Below, piece after piece: positions 7,379 through 17,111 of a stretch of DNA of 41,625 nt (the first letter of the stretch is position 1; the number at the start of each line of letters is the position of its first letter). The stretch spans positions 1 to 41,625 of the forward strand of contig JALOTH010000005.1 in the NCBI GenBank assembly GCA_025458035.1, written 5' to 3'. This DNA comes from Rhodospirillales bacterium (GTDB lineage Bacteria > Pseudomonadota > Alphaproteobacteria > Rhodospirillales > Defluviicoccaceae). The notes beneath the pieces were generated by a model. It worked only from the letters and a program-made list of their open reading frames with translations. It was not told where the DNA came from and ran no database searches. The position numbers and the translations under genes were made by a program.

Positions 7379-8858
7379 GCGCGCTGCCGCTCGGCGATCG
7401 CCGCGCCGACGATGCCGCCGCCAGCAGGCCGTCCACGTCGGCGTGGCGTTCAAGGTGATCGGCGAGCCGGTCGAGAACACCATCCACCTCCCGCTGAAAT
7501 GACGCAATCCCCGCCCCCGCCCGCCCGAGCCGCTGCAGGAAGGCGTGGCGGAACCCGTCCGCCACGAACAGGCCGTGCAGGTAGCAGCCGAGGACCCGTT
7601 CGTCCGCCGACACCGCACCGTCCGTGTGCGATGCGTAGCGGATGAACGGCCGCCGCCTGCCCGGTCCGTCGGTCACTCCCACATGCATCTCGTAGCCATG
7701 GACCGCTTCGCCGGTGAGAGCGCAGGTGCCGGTTACCTCGGTCAGCGTCTTATCGGCGCCGAGCACGGTTGTCAGGTCGAGCATGCCGAGCCCGTGGCGC
7801 TGCCCGGGGGGACCCTCCATGCCGTGCGGGTCGGCGATCGCCTGCCCGAGCATCTGATAGCCGCCACACAGGCCGACAATGGTGCCGCCGCGCCGGTGCA
7901 GAGCCTTAAGATCGACATCCCAGCCGGCGGCGACCAGGGCATCGAGATCGGCGATCGTCGCCTTCGAACCGGGCAGGATGACGGCGTCGGCGTCGCCGGG
8001 CAACGCCTCGGCGAGGTCGATGAAGGACACGACCACGCCCGCTTCGGCGCGGAGCGGATCGAGATCATCGAAGTTGGCGATGTGCGGCAGGCGCGGCACG
8101 TAGATGCGGACACCGCCGGACGCCGGGAAGGCCACCGGCGGCCGCTGTTGCAGCACGACGGCGTCCTCCGCCGGCAACCGGCCGGCTTCGGCGAACCACG
8201 GCACGACGCCGAAGCACCTGAGGCCCGTGCGCTCGCCGATGATGCCGATGCCGCCGTCGAACAAGCGGACATCGCCACGGAACTTGTTGATGAGATACCC
8301 CGCCAGCCGATGCCGTTCGGCGCTGGCGAGCAGCGCGACCGTGCCGACAAGGCTGGCGATGACACCGCCGCGGTCAATATCGCCGATCAGCACCACCGGC
8401 ACGTCGGCGGCTTCCGCAAATCCCATGTTGGCGATGTCGCCGGCGCGCAAGTTGACCTCGGCGGGACTGCCGGCGCCTTCGACGAGGATCAGGTCGGCGC
8501 CGTCGGCGAGGCGCGCGAAGCTGTCCAGCACCGCCGGCAGCAGCGTCGGCTTCAGCCGCTGGTAGTCATCGGCGCGAGCGTTGCCAATCACCCGGCCACG
8601 AACGACGACCTGCGCGCCAACGTCGCTCTGCGGCTTCAGCAGCACCGGATTCATGTGCACCGTCGGCGCAATGCCGGCTGCCCGCGCCTGCAACGCCTGC
8701 GCTCGGCCGATTTCCCCGCCGTCCGCCGTGACAGCGGCGTTGTTCGACATGTTCTGCGGCTTGAACGGCCGCACCTTCAGGCCGCGGCGGGCGAACAGCC
8801 GGCATAGCCCGGCGACGATCAGGGATTTGCCGACATCGGAGCCCGTCCCCTGCAACAT
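7371..8858 (-). CDS. cobQ: Cobyric acid synthase
   Basis: The 495-aa product matches the family length (about 485-500). The N-terminal dethiobiotin-synthetase-like ATPase domain opens with [12 protein letters not shown] and [20 protein letters not shown]. The C-terminal glutamine amidotransferase domain has the nucleophile loop [11 protein letters not shown] and the histidine in CYLHGLF. CobQ uses glutamine and ATP to amidate four carboxyl groups of adenosylcobyrinic acid a,c-diamide. The ATG at 8858 gives the standard N-terminus, since family members begin almost directly at the P-loop. It lies 19 bp downstream of the SYLF lipoprotein gene and probably ends the transcript that begins at cobS. 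Its last codons overlap the U-tract of the opposing terminator. Confidence 0.94.
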   Translation of the reverse strand: MLQGTGSDVGKSLIVAGLCRLFARRGLKVRPFKPQNMSNNAAVTADGGEIGRAQALQARAAGIAPTVHMNPVLLKPQSDVGAQVVVRGRVIGNARADDYQRLKPTLLPAVLDSFARLADGADLILVEGAGSPAEVNLRAGDIANMGFAEAADVPVVLIGDIDRGGVIASLVGTVALLASAERHRLAGYLINKFRGDVRLFDGGIGIIGERTGLRCFGVVPWFAEAGRLPAEDAVVLQQRPPVAFPASGGVRIYVPRLPHIANFDDLDPLRAEAGVVVSFIDLAEALPGDADAVILPGSKATIADLDALVAAGWDVDLKALHRRGGTIVGLCGGYQMLGQAIADPHGMEGPPGQRHGLGMLDLTTVLGADKTLTEVTGTCALTGEAVHGYEMHVGVTDGPGRRRPFIRYASHTDGAVSADERVLGCYLHGLFVADGFRHAFLQRLGRAGAGIASFQREVDGVLDRLADHLERHADVDGLLAAASSARRSPSGSAQK

Positions 8859-8877
8859 CAGGGCGGGCGGTCGATGA

Positions 8878-9564
8878 CTACTCGCTGACAAGCGCCTGCC
8901 GCAGCGCGTCCGCCTGAGGGTTGTGGAACCGTCCGTCGCGCACGATCGCCCGCGGCGTTGCGCCAGAGCCGTAGTAGGCGGCGTTGAGGTCGTTGCGCCG
9001 GCCGATGAACGAACCTTCCAGCGCCGCCCCCAACAGCACCCCCTGGCCATGGGAGAAGCCGACGATATCGGCACCGACGTTGGTCGTCGTCGCCGCCTTC
9101 ATGCCGGCGCCAAACTCGCCGACGATCATTTGAACGCCGGCGCCGACCTTGCCTTGGTTGTTGATGACGGCATCGACGGCACCGCGGCTGCGCAGCACCA
9201 GCACGACACCGGAGGAGGCGCCACCCGCCTGCAGGCCGAAACTGGGGCCGCCGAGCGTGTAAAAGGCGGGATAGCTCCAGGTGCCATCGGCGGCGCGGGC
9301 CAGCAACACGCCCGAACCCCCTTCAACGCCGACGAGGAACGCGGCCTTGGTGACATTGGGGAAGATGACAACACCTTCCGCCGTCTTCAGGTTGGCGCGA
9401 AACACTTGGTCGGGGTCCTGATGTCCGGTCTTGAAGGATTCCACCGTCCACCGGGCCGCGTCCACCAGGCCCGACGCCTCGGTATTGCGATCGACCCCCT
9501 GCGCGCAGCCGGTGATGCCGGCAATGACGAGCACAACAAGCGCCAGTCGAAGGAAGGATGCCAT
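8878..9564 (-). CDS. SYLF-domain (Ysc84-like) lipoprotein
   Basis: A 228-aa protein with a lipoprotein signal: [20 protein letters not shown], lipobox ITGC with Cys20. The rest is a SYLF/DUF500 domain (residues about 30-225) with [20 protein letters not shown], the glycine-rich [12 protein letters not shown] and [19 protein letters not shown]. In eukaryotes this domain binds phosphoinositides; in bacteria its function is poorly known, and lipidated forms are expected in the periplasm or at the outer membrane. The ATG at 9564 is preferred to a GTG 15 nt upstream because GGGAG lies 8 nt before it and the GTG falls inside that Shine-Dalgarno. It sits between cobO (59 bp) and cobQ (19 bp), an odd place for an envelope protein. 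Confidence 0.88.
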   Translation of the reverse strand: MASFLRLALVVLVIAGITGCAQGVDRNTEASGLVDAARWTVESFKTGHQDPDQVFRANLKTAEGVVIFPNVTKAAFLVGVEGGSGVLLARAADGTWSYPAFYTLGGPSFGLQAGGASSGVVLVLRSRGAVDAVINNQGKVGAGVQMIVGEFGAGMKAATTTNVGADIVGFSHGQGVLLGAALEGSFIGRRNDLNAAYYGSGATPRAIVRDGRFHNPQADALRQALVSE

Positions 9565-9623
9565 CGCCCAGACTCCCACGTTTGGGAGAAGGATCGGCGA
9601 TGGCGGCGGTGCCGTGCAAGTCC

Positions 9624-10271
9624 CTAGAATTCGATGCCCGGTTGCGCTTTCACACCGGCACGGAACGGATGCTTGATGAGCGTCATCTCGGTCACGAGAT
9701 CTGCCGCTTCTATTAATTCCTCCCGCGCATTACGGCCGGTGACGACGATATGCAGCGCCGGCGGCTTGGCGCGCAGCGTCGCCAGAATCTCGTCGAACGG
9801 AAGGTAGTCATAACGCAGCACGATGTTGAGTTCGTCGAGGAGGACCATCGAAAGCGACGAATCGGCGATCATCTCCTTGGCCGCCGCCCACGCGGCGGTT
9901 GCGGCGGCGATGTCGCGGGAGCGGTCCTGCGTTTCCCAGGTGAAGCCCTCGCCGAGGGCACGAAACGTGCACAGATCGCCAAAGCGTTCAAGAACCACGC
10001 GTTCACCGGTGCTCCAGGCGCCCTTCACAAACTGGACGATGCCAACCTTCTTGCCGTGACCGAGAGTGCGCAGCACCATGCCCATGGCCGCCGTCGTCTT
10101 GCCCTTTCCCTTTCCCGTGTGAACGATGAGCAGGCCCCGTTCCTCGGTTTTCGTTTCCAGCATGCGGTCGCGCACGGCTTTCTTTTTCGCCATTTTCTCG
10201 GCGTGGCGGCGCTCGGCGTCCGCCGCATCGGCGGCGTTTCCGGCCGCTTCGGAGGGATCATCATCGGTCAT
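9624..10271 (-). CDS. cobO: Cob(I)yrinic acid a,c-diamide adenosyltransferase
   Basis: A 215-aa CobA/CobO-type ATP:corrinoid adenosyltransferase. The P-loop HTGKGKGKTTAA occurs at residues 51-62, followed by GHGKKVGIVQFVKGAW, VLLDELNIVLRYDYL and VVTGRNAREELIEAADLVTE, all in family order; the first 45 residues form a charged helical extension as in CobO. It transfers the adenosyl group of ATP to Co(I) corrinoid in the cytoplasm. The ATG at 10271 overlaps the cobN stop by four bases (ATGA), so it is translationally coupled to cobN. The end is the usual PGIEF. Confidence 0.95.
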   Translation of the reverse strand: MTDDDPSEAAGNAADAADAERRHAEKMAKKKAVRDRMLETKTEERGLLIVHTGKGKGKTTAAMGMVLRTLGHGKKVGIVQFVKGAWSTGERVVLERFGDLCTFRALGEGFTWETQDRSRDIAAATAAWAAAKEMIADSSLSMVLLDELNIVLRYDYLPFDEILATLRAKPPALHIVVTGRNAREELIEAADLVTEMTLIKHPFRAGVKAQPGIEF

Positions 10272-13200
10272 CGGCGGCTCCGATCGGTCATCGTTCGGGC
10301 AAGGTCGTCCAGCCGCGGGCGAGCACTGTTGACGGCGGGCCGCCACAGGCTGCGATCCTGCGCTTCGATCAGCCGTCCGCTCAGTTCCGCCAACGCCGCC
10401 GGGTTGTTCTCGGCAATGAAATTGCACACCCGTTCGTCTTCGATGTAGGCCCGATAGACCGCATCGAAGTGATGGTCGGCGACGCAGCGGGCGGTCGCCG
10501 CGAAGGCGAACAGGTAATCGACGGTCGCCGCCATCTCGAAGGCACCCTTGTAGCCGTGGCGCATGACGCCCTCGATCCACTTTGGATTGACGACGCGGGC
10601 GCGGACGACCCGGCCGATCTCCTCCTCGAGGGTGCGGATGCGGGGCGTTTCCGGCCGCGAGTGGTCGGCATGATAGACGGCGGGCTGCTGGCCGGACAGT
10701 GTCCGCACCGCCGCGGTGATCCCGCCTTCGAACTGATAATAGTCGTCCGAATCGAGGATGTCGTGCTCACGGTTGTCCTGGTTCTGAATGACCAGTTCCA
10801 CCGCTTTCAGGCGCCTCTCGAAGGTGCCGTGCGCCGCCTGCCCGCCAAGCCCCGGTCCGTAGGCATAGCCGCCCCAGGCGACATAGGCGCGGGCGAGGTC
10901 GCGGTCGGACTGCCATCCCTTCTCGTCGATGAGCGCCTGCAGGCCGGCGCCGTAGGCACCGGGCTTGGAGCCGAAGACGCGGGCACCGGCGAGAGCGGCG
11001 GCATCGGCCTCGGGCAGACCGTCGGCGATCAGCCGCTGCCGGTCGGTCCGCGCGGCCGCGGCCAGCGGATTGTCATCGTCGCCTTCATCACGGGCGGCGA
11101 CGGCGCGGGCGGCCGCGTCGAACAGATCGACGAGAGCGGGGAACGCGTCGCGGAAAAACCCGGAGATGCGCAACGTGACATCGACGCGCGGCCGGTCGAG
11201 AAGGTCGAGCGGCAGAATCTCGAAGCCGACGACCCGGTGCGATGCGGCGTCCCAGCGGGGACGGACGCCGAGCAAGGCCAGCGCCTGCGCGATGTCGTCG
11301 CCGCCGGTGCGCATGTTGCTGGTACCCCAGGCGGTAACGGCAAGTCGGCGCGGCCAGTTCCCATGCTCCTGCACGTAGCGCTCGATCAGCAGCCCGGCGG
11401 ATTTCCAGCCGAGGGTCCAGGCGGCCGGTGTCGGCACGGCGCGCGTATCCACCGAGTAGAAGTTGCGCCCGGTGGGCAGCACGTCGGGGCGGCCGCGCGT
11501 CGGCGCGCCCGAAGGCCCGGCGGCAACGAAACGCCCGTCCAGCCCCGTCAGCAATCCCTTGAGTTCCCGCTCGCCGCAAGCGGCGACGGCGGGAGCCAGA
11601 CACTGTTCGATGGTCGTCAGCACGTGCCGGGTGCGCGTCCACGCGGGATCGGCCGGCGCTTCACGGTCGACCAGCGCCGCCGCCAGCGCTTCCAGCCGTT
11701 CGATGGTATCGCCGATCGTTCGCCACGGATCACTGCCGACTTGGGCGAGGGCGGCGGGACGCGAACCGTCCCACGGCATCGCCGGGTCGGCGCTGAGCGG
11801 ATCGAACGCGAGGCCGAGATCATCGGCGAGGGCGCGGAGAAGCGAGGCATCGCCACCTTCGCCGCTGCCCCGCGGCACGCGGGCGAGCGCCACCAGCAGA
11901 TCGCGAGCGAGCCGCCCGGCCGGTGCACGGCCGAAGATGTGCAGCCCGTCGCGGATCTGCATCTCCTTCAACTCGCAGAGATACCGGTCCAGCTTCATCA
12001 GCGCGTCTTCGCGCCGATCCTCCGCCGAGATGCCACAGTCGCGGGCGACGCCGGTGGACTGCATGAGATCGATGATGGCGCTGGCCAGGACCTTCAGCCG
12101 CCGCGGGTCGATCTGCGCCGCCTCGTAGTACTCATCGACGAGGTGTTCCAGGTCCTTGAGCGCCCCGTAGCTTTCGGCCCGCGTCAGCGGCGGCGTCAGG
12201 TGGTCGATGATCACCGCGGCGGCGCGCCGCTTCGCCTGCGTGCCCTCGCCGGGATCGTTGACGATGAACGGGTAAAGGTGCGGCAGTGGCCCCAGCGCCG
12301 CCTCGGGGAAGCAGTCCGCTCCGAGCGCGAGGCTGCGTCCCGGCAGCCATTCGAGGTTGCCGTGCTTGCCGACGTGGATGACGGCGTGGGCACCGAAGGT
12401 CTCGCGCAGCCAGACATAGAACGCGAGGTAGCCGTGCGGCGGCGGCAGGTCGGGATCGTGATAGCTGGCGGCGGGATCGATGTTGTAGCCGCGCGCCGGC
12501 TGCACGGCGACGACGACATTGCCGAAGCGGACGGCGGCGATGGTGAAGCGACCGCAGTCGAGCTCGCCCGGCTGGTGGAACGGATCGCTTTCGGCGGCAC
12601 CCCAGCGCCCTGCCACCTTCGCCTGCGTCACCGCCGGCAGCCGGGCGAAGGCCGCCGCGTAGTCGGCGAATGCCAGGCTTTCACCGGCGACCCGCTGCGC
12701 CCGGCCGCCGCCGGCATTGGTCGGCCCGGCGAGCAGCCGTTCGATGAGCGCCCTGCCGTCGGCCGGCGGATCGGCGACGTAGTAACCGGCGCCGGCCAGG
12801 GCGTCGAGAATGGCGATGACGCTCGCCGGGGTATCGAGGCCGACGCCGTTGCCGAGCCGCCCGTCACGATTGGGATAGTTGGCCAGGATGAGGGCGATCC
12901 GCCGCTCCGCCGCCGGCGTCCGCCGCAGCCTCGCCCAGGCCGCCGCCAGTTCGGCAACGAAGGCGATGCGGTCCGCCACCGGCTCGGCGCCGACGAGGTC
13001 GGCCTCGCACGCTTCGTCGCGGCGGGGGGCGGCCTTGAAGGCAACGGCCCGGGTGATGATGCGGCCATCGACCTCCGGCAGCGCGACGTTCATGGCGATA
13101 TCCCGCGGCCCGAGGCCGCTGGTGCCGGCCCGCCATGTCTCCACGTCCGATGCAGCGAAGATCGCCTGCAGCACGGGCGCATCGCACGGGGCAAACGCCG

Positions 13201-14047
13201 AGGCATCGCTGCCGCCGCCGGGGCTGGCGACGGCGAAACCGGTGGTGTTGACGATGACGTCGGGCGGCGCCTCGGCCAGCACCGCCGCCACCGTCGCCGC
13301 CGCCAGCGGATCCTTGAGGCTGGTCACATACACCGGCAACGGTGCCATGCCGCTGGCGGCGAGAGCGTCCGTCATCGCCGTAACGGCCGCTGTATGCCCC
13401 GCCTGCACGAGGGCACGGTAGAAGATCAGGGCGGCCACCGGCAGGCCCGGCTGCGGCCAGCGGGCGCGCACCTCCGCCAGCGTCGGCTGGTCCGAACCCG
13501 GCCACCATAAACCCGCCTTCAGCAGCGGCCGTGGTTCGCAAAAGGACACCTCGCCACCGTCACCCAGCAGCGCCCGCGCGTAACGCAGAAAGTTCGTGCC
13601 ATTATCGACGCCGCCGTGCACGAGGTACTGCCACAGCCGATGACAGGCGGCGGCGGGCAGCGTCGAAAAATCCTGAAGATCGGGGTCCGGCTGATCGTCA
13701 CCCGGCAAGAATGCCGCGCCGATGCCGCGCTGGCGGGCGATGCTGGCAATACGCTCGACGCCGAACGGCCAATAGCTGCGGCCGCCGAGCAGCCGCACGA
13801 TCACGAGGCGCGCCTTGGCGATGGTCTTTTCGACATAAAGATCAACGGAAAAGGGATGGCCGAGGCGCAGCAGGTTGGCCAGCCGCAGCGATGGCGCGTC
13901 GCCGGCCAGCCGGGCACGGGCGGCGGCAAGGCAGACCAACTCGCTGTCCGCGGCCGAGAGGACGATGACATCCGCCGGCGTCTGCGCGAGGTCGACGGCA
14001 GCGGCTTCATCGCCGATGCGGCCCGGCGTGGCGGCGAGCAGATGCAT
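10268..14047 (-). CDS. cobN: Cobaltochelatase large subunit
   Basis: At 1259 aa this is full length for CobN (about 1250-1280). CobN is the catalytic subunit of the ATP-dependent CobNST chelatase that inserts cobalt into hydrogenobyrinic acid a,c-diamide. Recognisable blocks are PYWPFGVERI-like text near residue 90, FVVAVQPARGYN, HVGKHGNLEWLPG (a metal-site block), LYPFIVNDPGEGTQAKRR, the late GLGGQAAHGTFERRL and YQFEGGITAAVRTLSGQQP. The ATG at 14047 follows the cobW stop by 11 bp; the frame stays open further upstream, but that would overlap cobW. CobS/CobT chelatase partners are not in the window. Confidence 0.95.
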   Translation of the reverse strand: MHLLAATPGRIGDEAAAVDLAQTPADVIVLSAADSELVCLAAARARLAGDAPSLRLANLLRLGHPFSVDLYVEKTIAKARLVIVRLLGGRSYWPFGVERIASIARQRGIGAAFLPGDDQPDPDLQDFSTLPAAACHRLWQYLVHGGVDNGTNFLRYARALLGDGGEVSFCEPRPLLKAGLWWPGSDQPTLAEVRARWPQPGLPVAALIFYRALVQAGHTAAVTAMTDALAASGMAPLPVYVTSLKDPLAAATVAAVLAEAPPDVIVNTTGFAVASPGGGSDASAFAPCDAPVLQAIFAASDVETWRAGTSGLGPRDIAMNVALPEVDGRIITRAVAFKAAPRRDEACEADLVGAEPVADRIAFVAELAAAWARLRRTPAAERRIALILANYPNRDGRLGNGVGLDTPASVIAILDALAGAGYYVADPPADGRALIERLLAGPTNAGGGRAQRVAGESLAFADYAAAFARLPAVTQAKVAGRWGAAESDPFHQPGELDCGRFTIAAVRFGNVVVAVQPARGYNIDPAASYHDPDLPPPHGYLAFYVWLRETFGAHAVIHVGKHGNLEWLPGRSLALGADCFPEAALGPLPHLYPFIVNDPGEGTQAKRRAAAVIIDHLTPPLTRAESYGALKDLEHLVDEYYEAAQIDPRRLKVLASAIIDLMQSTGVARDCGISAEDRREDALMKLDRYLCELKEMQIRDGLHIFGRAPAGRLARDLLVALARVPRGSGEGGDASLLRALADDLGLAFDPLSADPAMPWDGSRPAALAQVGSDPWRTIGDTIERLEALAAALVDREAPADPAWTRTRHVLTTIEQCLAPAVAACGERELKGLLTGLDGRFVAAGPSGAPTRGRPDVLPTGRNFYSVDTRAVPTPAAWTLGWKSAGLLIERYVQEHGNWPRRLAVTAWGTSNMRTGGDDIAQALALLGVRPRWDAASHRVVGFEILPLDLLDRPRVDVTLRISGFFRDAFPALVDLFDAAARAVAARDEGDDDNPLAAAARTDRQRLIADGLPEADAAALAGARVFGSKPGAYGAGLQALIDEKGWQSDRDLARAYVAWGGYAYGPGLGGQAAHGTFERRLKAVELVIQNQDNREHDILDSDDYYQFEGGITAAVRTLSGQQPAVYHADHSRPETPRIRTLEEEIGRVVRARVVNPKWIEGVMRHGYKGAFEMAATVDYLFAFAATARCVADHHFDAVYRAYIEDERVCNFIAENNPAALAELSGRLIEAQDRSLWRPAVNSARPRLDDLARTMTDRSRR

Positions 14048-14058
14048 CCGGCGCGCGC

Positions 14059-15072
14059 CTAGCCGGTGCCGCCGCGCAGCGCCGCGCACACCGCGGCCGC
14101 GTCGACGCCGCGTTCGGCGATGACGACAAGCCGCGAGCGCCGCTCCTCGCCGTCCCGCCACGGCCGGTCGTAGTAGCGCTCGACGCGCGGCCCGACCGCT
14201 TGCACCACATGGCGCATCGGCTTGCCGGCGACCTCGATGAAGCCCTTGACGCGCAGCACGTCGTGACGGATGGCAACGTCGCGGATGCTGGCTTCGATCG
14301 CCGCGGGATCGGCGGCCGGTGCCAACTCGGCGACGAAGCTGATGAACTCGTCGTGATCGTGATCGTCGCCATCGACGTCGTGGTGGGTGCCGATCCCATC
14401 GATGTCGGCCTCCGCGGCAACGCCGAGACCAAGGGCGACGTCGGGATCGAGCGCGCCCTGCACCGTCGCCACCACCTTGGTTCCGGGGCGCAGCTTCGGC
14501 TGGAAGTTGCTCCGGACCGCCGCGATACCGTCCTCGTCGAGGCCATCGGTCTTGTTGAGCAGCACGAGATCGGCGCAGGCCAGCTGGTCGTCAAACAGCT
14601 CGCAAAGCGGCGCATCGTGCGCCGGCGCGCCGGGCGGCAAAGGCGGCTGATCAAAGCGGCCGGCACTGACGGCGGCGGCATCGATCACCGCGATCACCCC
14701 GTCGACGGTGACCCGCGAACGGATGTCCGGCCAGTTGAACGCCTGCACCAGCGGCTTCGGCAGGGCAAGCCCCGAGGTCTCGATGACGATATGGTCGGGC
14801 GGCCGCTCGCGGCCCAGCAGCCGTTCCATCGTCGGCAGGAAGGCATCGGCGACGGTGCAACAGATGCAGCCGTTGGCGAGTTCGATGACATCGCCGGCGT
14901 CGCATCCGGCGATGCCGCAGCCCAGCATCACCTCCCGGTCGACGCCGAGATCGCCGAATTCGTTGATGATCAGCGCCAGCCGCCGGCCGTTCGCCCGCTG
15001 CACGAGGTGGCGGATCAACGTCGTCTTGCCGGCGCCGAGAAACCCGGTGACGACGGTGGCGGGGATCTTCAT
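14059..15072 (-). CDS. cobW: CobW-family GTPase / metal chaperone
   Basis: A 337-aa COG0523 G3E GTPase. Visible are the P-loop GFLGAGKTTLIRHL (residues 9-22), the CxCC metal motif GCICC after VIELAN, the ETSGLALPKP switch region and the specificity motif NKTD. A histidine/aspartate-rich patch (THHDVDGDDHDHDE) in the middle probably binds metal. The C-terminal domain contains VKGFIEVAGKP. The cobalamin-associated clade is thought to deliver cobalt or a related metal to CobN; the position between cobU and cobN supports that. GGGAG in the cobU tail serves as its Shine-Dalgarno, and only 4 bp separate the two genes. Confidence 0.93.
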   Translation of the reverse strand: MKIPATVVTGFLGAGKTTLIRHLVQRANGRRLALIINEFGDLGVDREVMLGCGIAGCDAGDVIELANGCICCTVADAFLPTMERLLGRERPPDHIVIETSGLALPKPLVQAFNWPDIRSRVTVDGVIAVIDAAAVSAGRFDQPPLPPGAPAHDAPLCELFDDQLACADLVLLNKTDGLDEDGIAAVRSNFQPKLRPGTKVVATVQGALDPDVALGLGVAAEADIDGIGTHHDVDGDDHDHDEFISFVAELAPAADPAAIEASIRDVAIRHDVLRVKGFIEVAGKPMRHVVQAVGPRVERYYDRPWRDGEERRSRLVVIAERGVDAAAVCAALRGGTG

Positions 15073-15076
15073 CGGC

Positions 15077-15622
15077 TCACTCTCCCTTCAGCAGCAGCGG
15101 CAGGCCGGCGGCAACGAAGACGACGCGGTCGGCGACGGCGGCGACCGCCTGGTTGAGGCGGCCGGCCTCGTCACGAAAGGCGCGCCCCAGCGGCGTTTCC
15201 GGCACGAGGCCGAGGCCCACTTCGTTGGCCACGAACACCACGGGGCCAGCAAGCCGGCCGAGAAGCCGGGTCAGCGCCGCCGTCTCCTCAGCGATGTCGC
15301 GCCCCGCCGCCATCACGTTGGCGAGCCACAGCGTCAGGCAATCGACGAGGATGGGCCGTTCGGCGATGGCCAGGCGCCGCAGGGCATCGGCAAGGTCCAG
15401 GGGTTCTTCATGGGTCGTCCAGGCGGTACCGCGGCGTGCCCGGTGCTGGGCGATGCGCGCCGCCATTTCATCGTCGCCGGCTTCCGCCGTCGCCACGTAA
15501 AGGCCGCTCCCCGCCGCCTCAACCAAGCCTTCGGCGTACCGGCTCTTGCCCGAGCGGGCGCCGCCCAGCACGAGCGTGACCGCCGGCAAGGCCGGCCTTG
15601 TGGGGAGAGGCGCCAGCATCAT
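15077..15622 (-). CDS. cobU: Bifunctional adenosylcobinamide kinase / guanylyltransferase
   Basis: A 181-aa protein (CobP in Pseudomonas nomenclature). The P-loop is LVLGGARSGKSRYAE, close to the N-terminus, followed by YVATAEAGDDEMAARIAQH with the histidine used as guanylyl acceptor and the adjacent RRGTAWTTHEEP; LVDCLTLWLANVM and FVANEVGLGLVPETPLGR complete the family signature. It phosphorylates adenosylcobinamide and attaches GMP. The ATG at 15622 is chosen because it overlaps the stop of the upstream phosphatase gene (ATGA), which a start at 15649 would not. Confidence 0.95.
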   Translation of the reverse strand: MMLAPLPTRPALPAVTLVLGGARSGKSRYAEGLVEAAGSGLYVATAEAGDDEMAARIAQHRARRGTAWTTHEEPLDLADALRRLAIAERPILVDCLTLWLANVMAAGRDIAEETAALTRLLGRLAGPVVFVANEVGLGLVPETPLGRAFRDEAGRLNQAVAAVADRVVFVAAGLPLLLKGE

Positions 15623-16275
15623 CCGCCGCCCAGGGACGGGTTCGGCCAAAGGCTCGGCGCGTTGACGCCGCGCACCCGCCAGGCGCCACCGGTGACGGCC
15701 GCCGCCGCATCGGCCACGTAATCGAGGCGGGTCAGCGACAGGTTATCGACGACGACCGCCATCGCCGTCGGCGGTGCAAGGCGCAGCGCCAGCGCGACGG
15801 CGGCGCGGATGCTGCCGCCATGGCCAATGACGACGATGTCGCGGCCGGCCAGGCGCGCATTCAACGGCGAGATGGCGGCCGCCACCCGCGCCATGACATC
15901 GGCGAAGCTCTCGCCATCGGGCGGCGCATTGCGCGTCGGATCCCGCCAGAATGCGCGGTAGCCTTCCGGGTCGTTCGCCTGCATCTCGTCCCAGTTCAGT
16001 CCCTGCCAGCGGCCGAAGTTCTGTTCGTTGAAATCGGGCGCGATCAGCGGCTCGGCAATGGCGGGGCGAAAGGCATGAATGGCCTCGAACGTCTGGCGGG
16101 TCCGTTTCAGCGCGGAGATCACCCACACCGCGTCGCCGGGCAGGATTTCCGCCAGCGCCTCGAAGGCGGCCAGATCGCCACAATCGCAGTCCACATCCAA
16201 CTGCCCGTGAATGCGCGCACCGCCGTCCGGGATCGGCGCGTGACGGACCCACCACCAGCGCGTCGCCGCCGTCAT
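15619..16275 (-). CDS. cobC: Histidine phosphatase, probable alpha-ribazole phosphatase
   Basis: A 218-aa phosphoglycerate-mutase-superfamily protein. The catalytic histidine is H12 in WVRHAPIPD, where the usual RHG is RHA; the second histidine lies in VIGHGGSIRAA. FNEQNFGRWQGLNWDEM matches the alpha-ribazole phosphatase clade. In the nucleotide-loop pathway such enzymes remove the 5' phosphate from alpha-ribazole phosphate or adenosylcobalamin phosphate. The ATG at 16275 overlaps the cobS stop, and its stop overlaps the cobU start, so the three are tightly coupled, which is the main support for the cobalamin role. Confidence 0.82.
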   Translation of the reverse strand: MTAATRWWWVRHAPIPDGGARIHGQLDVDCDCGDLAAFEALAEILPGDAVWVISALKRTRQTFEAIHAFRPAIAEPLIAPDFNEQNFGRWQGLNWDEMQANDPEGYRAFWRDPTRNAPPDGESFADVMARVAAAISPLNARLAGRDIVVIGHGGSIRAAVALALRLAPPTAMAVVVDNLSLTRLDYVADAAAAVTGGAWRVRGVNAPSLWPNPSLGGG

Positions 16276-17111
16276 TCGGCCGCCGCGATGGTGGCGAGCA
16301 CCAGCAACTCGGCCTTCTGCTGCACGGCGCCGAGCCCGTCGCCGGTCATGCCACCGAGGGCGCGGACGACAAACACGGTAACGGCGATGGCGCCGCCAGC
16401 GGCGATGACGCAGACCGCGATGCCGAGGCCAAGCCCCTGGGCGATGACGGCGATGATCAGCGAGCCGGCGATGGCGACGGAAACCGCCGGCGGATCGGGC
16501 CGGCCAACACCGACCAGCAGACCATCGGCGCGTGCCGGCTTCGTCCAGCGCATGACCGCCGGCAGCACGCCGCGGGACACGGCGGCGGCGCTGACGAGAG
16601 CGCCGGCGGCGGTCTCGATGGAGGATAGCTGGCTGAGCAAGGTTGCTTTCAGCGCCACCGACACGATCAGCGCCAGCGCGCCGTAGGTGCCGATGCGGCT
16701 GTCGCGCATGATCGCAAGCCGGCTGGCGGCGTCCCTGCCGCCGCCCAAACCGTCGGCGAGATCGGCAAGACCGTCCTCGTGTAGCGCGCCGGTGATCGCC
16801 ATCTGCACGCCGATGGCGATCAGGGCGCAGGCCAGCGGATGCAAGCCAATGCGGTCGGCCAGCAGCATGGCGAGGGCGGCGGCGACGCCAACGCCAGCGC
16901 CGATCACCGGAAACATGCCGGCAGCGCGGCCGATCGCTCCCGCTGTCCATGCGCCATCGCCGGCAGTGCCGGCCGCGGCGGTGCCAGAGGCGGTGGGCGG
17001 CGACACCGGCAGCCGCGTCAGGAAGCCGGCGGCGATGCCGAGGTCATGCCAGATGCGCTCGACACCTCTGCGGTCGTCCGGTTCGGTTTCGGGGGCGGAG
17101 GGATCGGCCAT
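16272..17111 (-). CDS. cobS: Adenosylcobinamide-GDP ribazoletransferase (cobalamin synthase)
   Basis: A 279-aa integral membrane protein with five or more hydrophobic stretches. The family motifs are FLTRLPV near residue 31 and the acidic active-site segment HEDGLADLADGLGG, followed by RLAIMRDSRIGTYGALAL. It joins alpha-ribazole to adenosylcobinamide-GDP at the inner membrane, the last assembly step (CobV in Pseudomonas nomenclature). It is the first gene of the minus-strand run, 70 bp from divergent cobT. That gap is too short for a typical 200-nt cobalamin riboswitch, and I saw no B12-box-like element in it. Confidence 0.93.
   Translation of the reverse strand: MADPSAPETEPDDRRGVERIWHDLGIAAGFLTRLPVSPPTASGTAAAGTAGDGAWTAGAIGRAAGMFPVIGAGVGVAAALAMLLADRIGLHPLACALIAIGVQMAITGALHEDGLADLADGLGGGRDAASRLAIMRDSRIGTYGALALIVSVALKATLLSQLSSIETAAGALVSAAAVSRGVLPAVMRWTKPARADGLLVGVGRPDPPAVSVAIAGSLIIAVIAQGLGLGIAVCVIAAGGAIAVTVFVVRALGGMTGDGLGAVQQKAELLVLATIAAAE

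Noticed and set aside
10469-13510. A 1013-codon open frame on the plus strand opposite cobN
   Set aside because: It is the mirror of a GC-rich coding region with few stop codons; its translation is arginine/glycine-rich low-complexity sequence with no family motif, while the minus strand is unmistakable CobN.
15619-16950. Histidine phosphatase fused to a 225-residue N-terminal extension
   Set aside because: The frame is open upstream only as an arginine-rich shadow of cobS; the ATG at 16275 overlapping the cobS stop is the natural start.
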